Of a stretch of DNA of 64,000 nucleotides, positions 22,416 to 32,567 are shown piece after piece. The DNA is from Didymella arachidicola. Its lineage: Eukaryota > Ascomycota > Dothideomycetes > Pleosporales > Didymellaceae. The stretch spans positions 1,302,001 to 1,366,000 of the forward strand of contig CM049998.1 in the NCBI GenBank assembly GCA_016630955.3, in the 5' to 3' direction. The notes beneath the pieces are model-generated. The model did not search any database and was not told where the DNA came from. It worked only from the letters and a program-made list of their open reading frames with translations. How positions within the stretch are numbered: the first letter of the stretch is position 1; every line of letters begins with the position of its first letter. Made by a program: the position numbers and the translations under genes.

Positions 22416-23842
22416 GTAAGAGGGCGCGCGGTCAGGTGGCGTCTCGCGTGTGCATGCGGGCGTTGGCGGGCGAGCAAGCGAGCGAGCGAAAGTGTCGTAT
22501 ACCAGGGCTTATCAGGGCTTATCAGGGCTTCAGTGAGGGCGAACAAAGGCCAAGCCGACAAAACTGGCTTGTATTGTAGAGAATATTCTAGGAGACGCGG
22601 ACCCGTAGGATTGCATAGCGGGGGCAATTGTGCTTTGTTGAATGCCCGTCTGCTCAGTGACGCATCCGTCAGCGCAGCGCGGGTCCCACCTTCCTTCCAT
22701 CTTCCGAGCGTGTGCTAGCCCGAACAGGGCAAGGCGTCTTTTGCTTAGCTCGTGTTCCTGGATGCTCCCACCGCCAGTTCGCAGGCGGAGAAGTGCCAGA
22801 CAGCAGTGACATGTAAGGCTTTGAGCACGGTTTGCGCGCTTTTGCTTGCATAGACCGGTGGGCGCTCTGTGTCTGCGTGGAAACATTCATGCAACTCCCC
22901 TCAGTCCTCGGCGAGATCCTGTCATGCTCCAACATGCTTGCACCGGTCATTCTGGTGTAACCCTCGCTACCACCCTCAGCCGCAGGCTCACCCTCACATC
23001 ACACGGGCTTTAAGCTTAACGCCTGCACAACGCTGCACATGAGACCCTCGCAGCCTCAAACGACCACGTCCTTCGTTGTCATTATCCCCCTCAAGTTCAG
23101 TCTTTGGTACGACAGCGGCCACTTCCGGGCAGCGGTCAGAACCCTGCCTTCTCCCCACACTGGCCCCAGTGGAGAAGCCTCAAACCGCACAGCACAGCCA
23201 CCACATCACCCGTCACGCGAAGGATTGGCGACGCCCTACACAGAGCCGCATTGCCGGTCAGTCCACTCGGGCATGTCCATGCGTGCTGATTTCTGAGTAG
23301 TCACCCTCGAGCTGAGGAGGCGAGGCGGATTGCACGGCTGCGCTGCTCGGACACTCGCCGCTCAACCGTGCGCGAAGCGCCAAGACACGCCACGAGTGCC
23401 CGTGTAGCCACGTCTTATCCCCAAGGTAAACCGCGAGATGCCGCAGTGCGTATATAGCTCACGCTCGTGTCGCACACCATGTCTCTCAGTCCAGCGCTGC
23501 TGAGTAACACGAGCGCTAAACTCAAGACGCACATTGTATCAACAAGTCACACTGGCAGAATTGCTGAACATTACATTCCGGCTTCACATGCTATCAAAAC
23601 AGTGTGCCTCCCACGACCGTAAAGACCGAAACAAGACTGTACTCCGTACACAACACCAGCTACATCATGCACACATCAGCTTCCACTTCTCACATAATCG
23701 CCGCATTCCATATTATATAGCTTCTCGCGTACCGACCGCGCTGTGATGAGGACCAGGGTATATCGCACTAAAGATGGTAAGAAATGGCCGGTAGGCGCTG
23801 CGTCGCAAGGACGGTAAAATGCTGTTGAGACATCAATGGCGC
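22416..23842. other. Intergenic region, upstream of the 936-aa gene
   Basis: About 1.4 kb. A 10-bp unit (AYCAGGGCTT) is repeated three times at 22501-22530, just upstream of the minus-strand gene. TATATA at 23452-23457 is the only promoter-like element noticed. Open frames on both strands overlap and lack protein character. Confidence 0.45.
22501..22530. repeat. 10-bp tandem repeat, three copies
   Basis: ACCAGGGCTT is followed by two copies of ATCAGGGCTT, in the leader or promoter of the minus-strand 936-aa gene about 85 bp from its ATG. It may be a simple slippage repeat. Confidence 0.8.
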
Positions 23843-25335
23843 TTAGAAAAAGTTGCCAGCCGGAATGGCGCAGAAGATGCCGACTGCAACACCGCCGAGA
23901 ATGAGCGAACCGAGGATCGCCTGGAGGAAGATGGTATCCTGGATCTGGCGAAGAGCAGGCTCCTGGATCCAGACCTCGCGGTCGAAGATCTTGCGGACGA
24001 CGTTGCGCTTCTCGTACTTGGCGACCCACGGCTCGTCCTCCCACGAGTTGCTGGAAGTGTGCGAACCGAGTGTATCGTTAGAGTCAAGCTTGGCATCGTA
24101 CCCTTGCGGCTCGTCGTCTGAGCTGAAGAGCTCCCATGGGCGCAGGTGGCGGTGGTGCATGCCGTGGAGGACAACGCACATACCCTTCCATGCAGCGATG
24201 AGCGTGGAGATACCGATCACAAAGCCAAAGAGCCCCATGACCCTCCAAGCACGACCTGCACTGCTCAAAGTAAGGATGATGCATGTGAGAAGACCAGCGA
24301 CAATGCCGCCAATACCCAGTCCGCGGGCAAAGATGACACGAGGGCGGTTGCCGTTGCAGATGGTCCAGCGGATGAAGTTGGGGTGAGCCTGACAACGCAG
24401 CGACCACTCAACAGTGGTGATCACGTCCTTGAAGGCAGACGGGTGCGTCGTGTTCTGCAGAGCGTGCAGCAGAGCAGTACGCTCCTTCGAAGAGAGGTTG
24501 AGTTGCCGTGATCCGCCGTCAGCGACGTAAATTGAGATGATGCGGTTGACCTCCTCGCGGTAGGGCTGGACGGTGACTGTTGTGTATGAGCGTTTTGGTC
24601 CTAAGTAAAGAAGAAAGTCAGCAAAACTCACGTGGCTTCCATTTCAGCCCCGCATTTTCAAACGCACCTGCAGCACGTTCAGAATGGTTCACTCTGCCGG
24701 GAGTCATGCTCTCATCATAAGAATCGAGCGACTCGTCCCGGCGGTGCGAATCAGCCGTGGGCGTGTGCGGTGGTGTGAAGAATGGGTTGTTGCTGTTGCT
24801 CTGGTCACTTCGCGCTGCGAACTTCTCGCTGGCAAAATCGGTGCCTTCCAGGATGGCATTCGCCTCTGGGCTCCTCTTCGAGAGCTTGGGCATCTCGCCG
24901 ATAGCCTGGCTGCCGGTCCACTCAGGTGACAAGGCCTTCTCGCTCTCGGGCAGCTCATTGAAGCGCTTGCTGTAGTCGCGGTACCAGAGGAAGAATTGCA
25001 GGTTCTCCGCTGAAAGCTCGATGTACTTCAGAAAGTTCATGAAGTCACGGACTGTGCAAGGCTGGTTGTGGTCAGCATTGCGTCACGGTCAGAACTCTAA
25101 TCACCCCAGATTCGGGTGCGGCTGAGAAGTAAGACGAGGCTTTCAAACTTACTGGGCAGACACCACCAGCAATGATGCGGTCGAAAGACAATGCCTCGGG
25201 AATGCCATGAGACATGCCACTGCTGCCAGAGCGAACAGACTCATGGATGGATAACTGCTTGTGCTCGCCACTGACGGACTCGCTCGATGAGGAGACGTGC
25301 TTTTGAGGGCGACGGTAGGTGAGATTGTAGACCAT
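23843..25335 (-). CDS. RGS-domain membrane protein, Rax1-like
   Basis: A 456-aa protein in three exons: 25335..25153, 25061..24632 and 24600..23843, with GTAAGT and GTGAGT donors and phases closing. The first splice creates VCP-PCTVRDFMNFL, the canonical start of an RGS fold, followed by ENLQFFLWYRDY. The RGS region is split by a Ser/Pro/Asp-rich insert (about residues 100-195) and resumes after PKRSYTTV. Three hydrophobic segments follow: two close together (about 295-355) and one at the extreme C-terminus (LILGGVAVGIF). This N-terminal RGS plus C-terminal membrane helices is the layout of yeast Rax1 and its filamentous-fungal relatives, linked to polarity and G-protein signalling. The start MVYNLTYRRP was preferred over the upstream in-frame ATG at 25428. 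Confidence 0.87.
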
Positions 25336-28201
25336 TGTGAAGAATGTGGGTGTGCTGAGGTTCGGGTGACTACACAGCTGCTCGTGTGGGAGTAGTGAGG
25401 TGAGGCAGGAGCGACGCCTGTAAATCAATCACGATGAGGCCCGTGAGAACGATTGATATAGGGAATTCCAGTAATCTGGGCGAACGATGGATTCGATAGC
25501 GAGCTGACAGCAAGCCACACGAGGGCGGGAAGATCGGTGCAGACTAAGTCGATACGGACAGGACTCCGCTGTGAGTGATGGGGAGGCGTTGGCGTTTTCC
25601 AGCGGGGAGCAGAGGCGCCTGGTATAAGTAGACACGAGTAAGGAACAGAGAGCCTAGAAAGCACCGTGCCTGGTCAGCTCTCCCGGCGGCGCTCTTGCAT
25701 GCGCAGAGGAAGCTGCACCTGCCACTGCGGCCGGCGGTTCCCAATTCGGCTACAATGCATGGCACACTCAACGCCCCATGGTTGCACATGGGACCCTCGA
25801 GGTCGCCGACGAGCAGGCACGCCCCGCAGAAAGTCTTAGCGACGCTCGCTGGCTCAGCGCACGGGGATTTCGTTTCTTGTTCAGTGAGTGCAAATTGTGG
25901 ATGGAGCTGAAGTCCAATCCCCGTCGCGCATTGCATGCCCACGCCTCGGCAATCTGGGCATGGGCCATGTCGATCTCTGGGCTACTCCTCCATCGAGGCA
26001 GGCGTCTACCGAATTGCAAATCTCTGGCCTTTGAACAGCACGGCCTGTGCGAGTTCTCGACAATGCGTAGCGCGTGCCGGACTGCCCGCCGAGCTGACTC
26101 GGGAACAAACCGAAATGAAGACTCTACATACAACCGTTGTATCTCGGGCGCAACGTTCGCGAGTGCGCAAGCGTGTGGAGAAAGGCTTGACTGCGAGGTG
26201 ACGACGGACAACATGTAACTGCAGGCTGCTTGTACTGTTGCTGCAATCGGCAGCTGACAGCAAAACAATGACGTTCTTTCAGACAGCCACAATTCGGACA
26301 TTGTCCTGGCAGATGTCACTGATTGACGGGCAGGATTCGCATGCATGCGGGCGGACATGGAGCTGCCCATGATTGGAGCCAGGGTGCATCTCCCGCTGAC
26401 GGACGCAAGTTAGTCCTCGAAATTAACCAAGAAAGCTACCAAACTCTGCAGTTTCACCCCGCGCATTGGACAAGCGAGCAAAATGTCCAGGAATATCGTC
26501 AAAAGATTTGGTGCTTCACGATATTGCGAAATGCGTGACTATCGCCAGTCCATGAGTCGCAATTGACGTTGTTCGTGTCCACGAAGAGAAGTGCCGATGA
26601 CGATCTGCTGGTCAGATCCGGACACCTGCAAAGACTCGATCGATGGAGGGGAAAAGCAATTGTGCCGCTGACGCCTCCATGCTTTTTATCTCGCTTACAC
26701 TTGACAGCGCCCTCAACGCCAAACTACGGGAGCCGCAGCGCCTCCACCCACGGGATGAACGTCCTCCAATCGATCAAAAATCCCCAACAATCGAGACAAC
26801 AGAGTTTGAGGTTGAGAGATTGAGTACGGGAAGGCCCTACAAGGCGCTCAGGGGCCGCAGCATGTGAACGGTGTGACGGGACAACTATTGTTGGGCGTTT
26901 CCTTCCTCATATGAGGCTTAGTAACCAGTGCTGTTTACGGCGCTAGTGGATGGATACTTCGGCGCGCCCCTCGATAGTAAAACTTCAATCAATCATACTT
27001 CAATAACAACTGCGGTTCTGACAGTCAGACATGATGCCGCTTTTCCATGCTTTCTGGTCGTGTGAGCGGGCACCCCAAAGACACCAACAGAATTGGTACA
27101 ATGTAAAGTCAATCGTAGAGTCGCTATCCTTCTTTAGACTGTAGACAGTCGATTGACGTTCACTACTGCAACTCTTCCCTACCGATACTGCACCACTGGT
27201 GTCGGATCACGCACTTGACAGCTCACAAGCTTTCAACGCGACTCATGCCAATTCGCCGGTGCGTGCCGTGTGTTATGCAGCTGTTCAAAACGTCGCTGTT
27301 CTCTCTCTCACGGACCTCATGCTGCCCTCCCTGGTGACTGAAGAAACGGCAAAACATGCTGTATTCAACGCGTATCGGCGTGCAACACCGGTTGACGATC
27401 AGCGATCAGCGGTCACACGTGTTGGCGACTCATGGCCATGCAGACGTCGAAGAGACATGTAACGTCCAGCCAAACCATCGTCATCCTCCTCGCAACACCA
27501 TACAGTGCCTCCACTTCCATCATCGGCGGGATCCCGTACGCGTGGCAAGCTGAAGTCTGAACAGCGGGTGTGCTATGGGAGAAGAATAGCAGCGCCGCAC
27601 TCTTCCAGGGCGCGAATCTGGCCTGGCGCAGACCCGCGCTAATTGGCCGCAGCCACCGGAGACTGTTGCCCTGATTGTGGACCGCGCAAGCGCAACTCGA
27701 GTCCTCTGCAAAAAGACGCAAGGAGAAGAGAATACGAGGCTTGACATGTAGCCAGAGGCGATCAGACAAGGTCTTGTCGATCACAACGTGGGACGATGTG
27801 ATCGCTGCAGGGAGGTCGTCTGGCGACTGCCGTGTGTTGCACGAGATGTTGCTTCTTGGAGCCGCAAAGGACGATCAATAGTTGTGCGACATTGGGGCCG
27901 CTTTCTAGACTGGAAAAGGAAACTTGAGCTGCACACCACTGCTCCACCATCGTGGTCTGCGGTGGCTGCTATTGCCCACCGGCTGCACGCATGCTGCATA
28001 GAAGTGGATGGGGAAAGCTATTGCTTCATCGAACAGTAAGGCATGTCACCCGTTTGTGTGGATGCAAGGTAAGCACTGCAGGTATTCGCCTCTCAATTCC
28101 GTTCAAACTGTGAAAAAGAAGCAGTTCCATTCAATACCATCTTATCAGGCGCCCGCCATATCTTTATCCCTCTTCTTTGCAATTTCCTCTGCAACCTCTA
28201 T
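25336..28201. other. Long spacer without recognisable genes
   Basis: About 2.9 kb. The longest frame (minus, about 200 codons at 25768-26370) overlaps open frames on the other strand and is rich in Ser, Arg, Ala and Cys without structure, so I treat it as chance. The first few hundred bp after 25336 are the RGS gene's promoter. No repeats, tRNA or transposon features noticed. Confidence 0.45.
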
Positions 28202-29311
28202 CTAATACGAAGCCCTATTGAATCCCCACAATCTCGGGCATGACAGCTTTTGCAATTTCTCTACCTCGTAGTCAAGTGCTTCTTTCAGTCTCTCATGCAC
28301 AGAGTCGTCCTGTGTCTCGGCCTCTGCAAGGCGACTTTTAATGGACATGATCCGGCTATTGGTATCATTATACTCCGATACCAACAGCCCTTTGACGTCG
28401 AAATCCATTTGCACAGATCCTTCTCGTCGATCTGCAGAATATTCCGCTTGAGCACTACAGTACGTCGCTGGCCTGTGGCCAGTGACAGAGCCCCACGGGT
28501 CCTGTTCTCGACGCATGTGTGGGTCTTCCGAGCCAAAGTCCCACACTACATTGAGTGTTGTTGCGTGGAAAGCCTGTCCGTCCCTCAGCAGCTGCATTCG
28601 ATTGCAGCTCTGACGGCGGATCCGGCGCATGTAGACCTCAAGCATCTTGCCGAGTCCAATGCACGATAGGCGCTCTTGGTGGTGCAACGACTGATTGTAT
28701 ATTGGACTTTTGATGAAGTTCGCTTCACCTTCGTTCGCCACAAGATATATCTCAATCTTTGCATAGAGACCATGCAGGTCTCCAATCGAACCTAACAGCT
28801 TATCGATGCGCTGCATGTACATTGTTTCCTGTTTGGTGTACTGCCGTCTCTTTGTTTGCTCAGCTAGGTACCAATCACGTTCAGGTCCCTCGTCGAGATG
28901 ATCCTGGTCCCTTTCACGGCGTCCCGCTTTTCTAGACAGCTTATGAAGATGCCAGCTGTGCTCTCTGGGAATCAGTAAAAACGGGATGTTGACACCGATG
29001 ACGAGTTTGCCGTAGATCGATGGTGGCATCAACAGCTCGGGACTTGGGTGCGTTTCACCGCCATCTGGGCTCCCATCAAGCGCGTGATTAACTTCAGCGT
29101 TTCTATGGGTCTTGATAGCCTCCTGCGCGTAGATGCGAAGTCGTCTCAGACTCTCACAGTTCACGTCCTCACGGAGCTGCCGACATGACAGCCATAGTCC
29201 GGCGTTTTCTCCGCAGCCATCAAATGGTGGCAGGGCCATATGAGAGAAGATCTCAAAACGAACATCATATGGCATCCCTAGCAGGGACAGATCACGACTT
29301 GAGGAAGCCAT
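28202..29311 (-). CDS. F-box-like protein, tandem paralogue 1
   Basis: A 369-aa intronless protein. The start at 29311 opens MASSSRDLSLLGMPYDVRFEIF, an F-box-like helix (MPYDVRFEIFSHMALPPF), and was chosen over an upstream in-frame ATG at 29446 because it aligns with the start of the neighbouring paralogue. After it come LSCRQLREDV, a segment with PFLLIPREHSWHL, and a C-terminal part DRREGSVQMDFDVKGL followed by a long helix. The next minus-strand gene has the same landmarks in the same order: LPPFQGC, FSCRQLYSEI, PFALPPIEHDWYL and DRREGMVRLKFDVKKA. The pair are diverged tandem duplicates. Their role is unknown; F-box-like proteins often recruit substrates to SCF ligases, but the motif here is weak. 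Confidence 0.75.
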   Translation of the reverse strand: MASSSRDLSLLGMPYDVRFEIFSHMALPPFDGCGENAGLWLSCRQLREDVNCESLRRLRIYAQEAIKTHRNAEVNHALDGSPDGGETHPSPELLMPPSIYGKLVIGVNIPFLLIPREHSWHLHKLSRKAGRRERDQDHLDEGPERDWYLAEQTKRRQYTKQETMYMQRIDKLLGSIGDLHGLYAKIEIYLVANEGEANFIKSPIYNQSLHHQERLSCIGLGKMLEVYMRRIRRQSCNRMQLLRDGQAFHATTLNVVWDFGSEDPHMRREQDPWGSVTGHRPATYCSAQAEYSADRREGSVQMDFDVKGLLVSEYNDTNSRIMSIKSRLAEAETQDDSVHERLKEALDYEVEKLQKLSCPRLWGFNRASY

Positions 29312-29482
29312 GATCCCAAGGTTCCTGAGGCGTGAGGTGAAGGGATAAATACTCAGGTATTGCGACGTTGCTGCCTGGTGCAAGGACGCGAAATGGTAAG
29401 CGAGGTGGGACGCCTGGTCGATGTTGCCGTACCGAAATGGCAACACGATTGCACAACGTTGACACCCATCGCCTGTACAAGG

Positions 29483-30760
29483 TTAGGTTGCTTCCCGTCT
29501 TTTCCTCCACGATTCGTTCCATATCTTTTCACGCTCCTCTTGAGAGCCTGGCTGCTTATAGCCAGCAACGCCGAGTACGGAGAGCTTGTTTTTAGAATCG
29601 AAGATATAGTGCTCCAGTCTTTCAATGTACACTTCAGCATTCTGGCGTCGTGAAGCCTCCATCTTTTGAAGCATCTTCTTTGCAAAGTCAAGCCGTGATT
29701 GCACAGCCTTTTTGACGTCGAACTTCAGTCGGACCATTCCTTCTCGGCGATCATCAGTGCAGAGTACTTGACACTCGTGGCAGTTCTGGCCCTCAAAACG
29801 TGGGTGCGGAACTGTACGGGGAGACCAGTGGGATTGTGGTAGTTGTGGCAATGGCCAGACAGGATTCGGCGACGTCATGTCCCATAGGATATCCATGGTT
29901 CTGGTATTAAAAGCCCAGTCTTGGCACGGGGCGCTGATCATGCGGGCAGACCGCTCCCTGAAATGTTTCATGTGCATCTCCAGTATCCAGCCGAGCGCAG
30001 TGGAATCTAGTGCGTAGGCTACTTCTAGGTCCGGAGTTGAGTAGAGCATGAGCTCTTGCGAAATCCTTGCAACCGTCTCTTCGTCTACCGTGAGCTGAAC
30101 TTGAATATCTGCGTGGAGTCTATGCAGTACCTCGATAGGGCTGAGCAGCTCATCGATATGCGTCGCAAACCTCTCTCGCTGTATTCTGCGTGAAGCAGGA
30201 TGATGTCGTACAGTAATGGGTTGGTGCCAAATATGCGGTTGAGGCTGCCGAGTATGGTTTTGAAAATGTACTGCAGTGTCCTGGGAGCTGCTTGCTCTGC
30301 TTCGTGGGATCTCAGTTCGGGGCCGGCACATTATGAGGTGGCTGGTGCCATTTCGATCTGTCCGTGGCGTTTCAATTGGAGGCTGAAGATACCAGTCATG
30401 CTCTATAGGCGGCAGAGCAAACGGAACTTTCACAAATATAACGACTGGCCTCAGCACCGAAGTCGGCTTCTTGAACTGCAGTTGCAGGTAACGCCCAGTC
30501 ACAACGGAAGATCGTGCAGCATCCTGCAGTGAATCATGGCCCCTGTGTTCTGCGATACTAGTGCGACTGACGTCCTGTAGTAACATCCGCAGCTTCCTTG
30601 TACCCTCGTGATCTATCTCGCTGTAGAGCTGTCGACAAGAGAACGGAAGGCCTAGATATTCGCGACAGCCTTGAAACGGCGGCAGAACGATATGAGCATA
30701 TATTGCAAGGCGAACGTCATGTGTCAGTCGATCAAGGAACGCATTCTTGCCGGTGCGCAT
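29483..30760 (-). CDS. F-box-like protein, tandem paralogue 2
   Basis: A 425-aa intronless protein lying about 170 bp upstream of paralogue 1 on the same strand. It starts MRTGKNAFLDRLTHDVRLAIY, an F-box-like opening, and shares ordered landmarks with its neighbour: LPPFQGC, SCRQL, a PPIEHDWYL strand, a central amphipathic part around DELLSPIEVLHRLHADIQV, the LGWILEMHMKHFRERSARM helix, DRREGMVRLKFDVKK, and a terminal helix with Glu and Lys. It is longer because of a Pro/His/Arg-rich insert near residues 130-200. No transmembrane segment. Function unknown; family assignment rests on the paralogue comparison and the weak N-terminal F-box-like motif. Confidence 0.72.
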   Translation of the reverse strand: MRTGKNAFLDRLTHDVRLAIYAHIVLPPFQGCREYLGLPFSCRQLYSEIDHEGTRKLRMLLQDVSRTSIAEHRGHDSLQDAARSSVVTGRYLQLQFKKPTSVLRPVVIFVKVPFALPPIEHDWYLQPPIETPRTDRNGTSHLIMCRPRTEIPRSRASSSQDTAVHFQNHTRQPQPHIWHQPITVRHHPASRRIQRERFATHIDELLSPIEVLHRLHADIQVQLTVDEETVARISQELMLYSTPDLEVAYALDSTALGWILEMHMKHFRERSARMISAPCQDWAFNTRTMDILWDMTSPNPVWPLPQLPQSHWSPRTVPHPRFEGQNCHECQVLCTDDRREGMVRLKFDVKKAVQSRLDFAKKMLQKMEASRRQNAEVYIERLEHYIFDSKNKLSVLGVAGYKQPGSQEEREKIWNESWRKRREAT

Positions 30761-31375
30761 TGTGATGGTTCAGGCGATTGTGCGGGCTGGCAGATGTTGC
30801 GATTGTGACAAGTGTTGCCTAATGAAGGCAACGCTAAACAGTAAGCGGGATGGTACGTCTGAGACTCTACGGTATGTCTCCTTCTTATCTTACATCAAGT
30901 CTATCGATCGTGCGCTTGGACAAGATGGACCATGTGTAGAGAAAATAACGATGATGTATAAAATCAGGCATTCATATATACCATGGGTAGCAGCGTTCCC
31001 CATCGGTGAGGATGAACAGCCCAGGAGACCTAGTCTTTACGTATAATAAGTCTGACAGAGGTCTGGTAGCCGTCGAATAATTGAAGGTCAAGATTCGAAT
31101 ACCTCTCAAGACACCTGGAAAGACATTGTGAGTAAGTTTGTGCCAAAATGCGCCTTCACTAGGATGAAGACTATGGTTGTTCTCCTAGGTTTTACCTCGC
31201 GCTTTGATGCTGAAAGGGAATGTCAAAAGTGAAAACAGCTTGCTCGAGCGGAGGTACAAACATTCTCTGTATAAGAGGTCCCAGCAACCTTCAAACTGCG
31301 CCTATTTCCATCACAGTAGGCCCATTTCGGCATCACAGTCACTCCACCACATCAACTTTGGCCTCACAATTGAAG
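30761..31375. other. Intergenic region between divergent genes
   Basis: About 615 bp. A TATAAA lies at 30957-30962. Nothing else is assigned. Confidence 0.35.
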
Positions 31376-32089
31376 ATGTCTACCATCCGCCCACCCATCC
31401 CACAAATGGAGTACGAGCTATCACATCACCAGTATTGTGGCCAGGATCGAGTTCTCGTCACCAGCGTCGGCACATTTCCAACACTACATGACACACAAGA
31501 CGATGCTCAAGATCTTCTCCGAACGAGCCTCAATCAGTACACGTCCAGAGGTTGGATTGGGTTCTACTGCAACGATGTCGATGTTGCGCACAGAGGCCTC
31601 ATTGCCGGGAAAGTTAGCGAACAAGAACATGTCTACTTGAGCGAGATCCAGATCCACGCCCGAGAGAAAGTTTATCAGGCTGTTAAACCGCGTGTCGATG
31701 GCTCAGAGCTTGCTACGAATCAGCAACCAGTGAATACTGCACACAGAAGCTACGTAGCACTAGCGCCAACTGAGTCGTTGAAACCATGGCGTCCAGCAAG
31801 TAACTATACGCCGCCACATCAGGACTTGAACTATCCGAGGGAGCACACTCTGGAACTGGACAACTTTGCACAAACTCGTCCACAGTACCCTAACCGCACA
31901 AACTTTTTCATTCCCCGCCCTGATGCGCGGTACGATGAGTCCATGCAGTTTTCTGGTTCTCAACGACATGGTCCCAATCTATTACCCCCCAAATCAACCC
32001 CACACTCACCTCCACATCTGCTTACAACACCTACATACACCCTCCAACACCCACCCATCACCCCTCTCAAACCCCAAAGAAAACCGTAA
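31376..32089 (+). CDS. Hypothetical protein, unknown family
   Basis: An open frame of 237 codons from ATG at 31376 (an in-frame ATG at 31220 is also possible). The first 90 residues look ordered (DRVLVTSVGTFPTL, SRGWIGFYCNDVDVAHRG, EQEHVYLSEIQIHAREKVYQ). The last 70 are Pro/Thr/His-rich and run to a stop only 40 bp before the next start codon, so the real 3' end may be spliced or shorter. No family recognised. The ordered segment suggests a genuine gene, but without homology it remains tentative. Confidence 0.42.
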   Translation: MSTIRPPIPQMEYELSHHQYCGQDRVLVTSVGTFPTLHDTQDDAQDLLRTSLNQYTSRGWIGFYCNDVDVAHRGLIAGKVSEQEHVYLSEIQIHAREKVYQAVKPRVDGSELATNQQPVNTAHRSYVALAPTESLKPWRPASNYTPPHQDLNYPREHTLELDNFAQTRPQYPNRTNFFIPRPDARYDESMQFSGSQRHGPNLLPPKSTPHSPPHLLTTPTYTLQHPPITPLKPQRKP

Positions 32090-32129
32090 TCACCCCCTCC
32101 CCCTCACCACCCATCTAACACCCCAGATA

Positions 32130-32354
32130 ATGCACACCTTCCTCACCCTTCTCCTCCTCATCGGCACGGCGCTCAGCGCCAGTATTCCTCCTCCCGCTGG
32201 ACTGGATGCATGCAACGGCCAAACCTACCGCTGCGACGCGTCGCGGTACAAAGTCGAAGTGTGCGGTGCGCAGGGGTGGCAGCTACAAGCGCTCTGTGGA
32301 GAGCCGAGTTGTGCGCTGGCCATGGATGGAGGGGTGCCGCACTGTTATGAATAG
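32130..32354 (+). CDS. Small secreted cysteine-rich protein
   Basis: A 74-aa protein with a clear signal peptide (MHTFLTLLLLIGTALSA, cleavage about residue 17-18), then about 57 mature residues with six cysteines at 28, 35, 45, 56, 61 and 72. The pattern CNGQTYRC ... VEVCGAQGWQL ... LCGEPSC ... PHCYE resembles small secreted proteins common in plant-associated ascomycetes, where six cysteines usually form three disulfides. Size, signal and even cysteine number make it a candidate effector or apoplastic protein; no activity is implied by sequence. Intronless, on the plus strand, converging with HbrB. Confidence 0.75.
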   Translation: MHTFLTLLLLIGTALSASIPPPAGLDACNGQTYRCDASRYKVEVCGAQGWQLQALCGEPSCALAMDGGVPHCYE

Positions 32355-32545
32355 GGGTGGGTGCTGTGATCAGGGGGATGGGTTGTCATGGTTGGAGTGG
32401 GTGGGGGGATGCTGAGCCGGGGAGGTTGTGGGCAGATGGGCATGATGAAAAGATGGATCCAATAGCCTGTCACACACAAAACTATCAATACCCCAATTCC
32501 GCCGAGAACCCAATATCCTTCGCCCAACGCCCCCTTTTAACCATT

Positions 32546-32561
32546 AAAAAAAAAAAAAAAA
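32546..32561 (+). repeat. Homopolymer A run
   Basis: Sixteen A residues lie just beyond the HbrB stop codon; on that gene's strand this is a T tract in the 3' region. It may be prone to length error in sequencing. Confidence 0.8.
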
Positions 32562-32567
32562 GAAAAC

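Noticed and set aside
25768..26370. Minus-strand frame of 200 codons in the 25.3-28.2 kb spacer.
   Set aside because: Overlapped by open frames on the other strand, no domain, no splice context, composition of random GC-balanced DNA.
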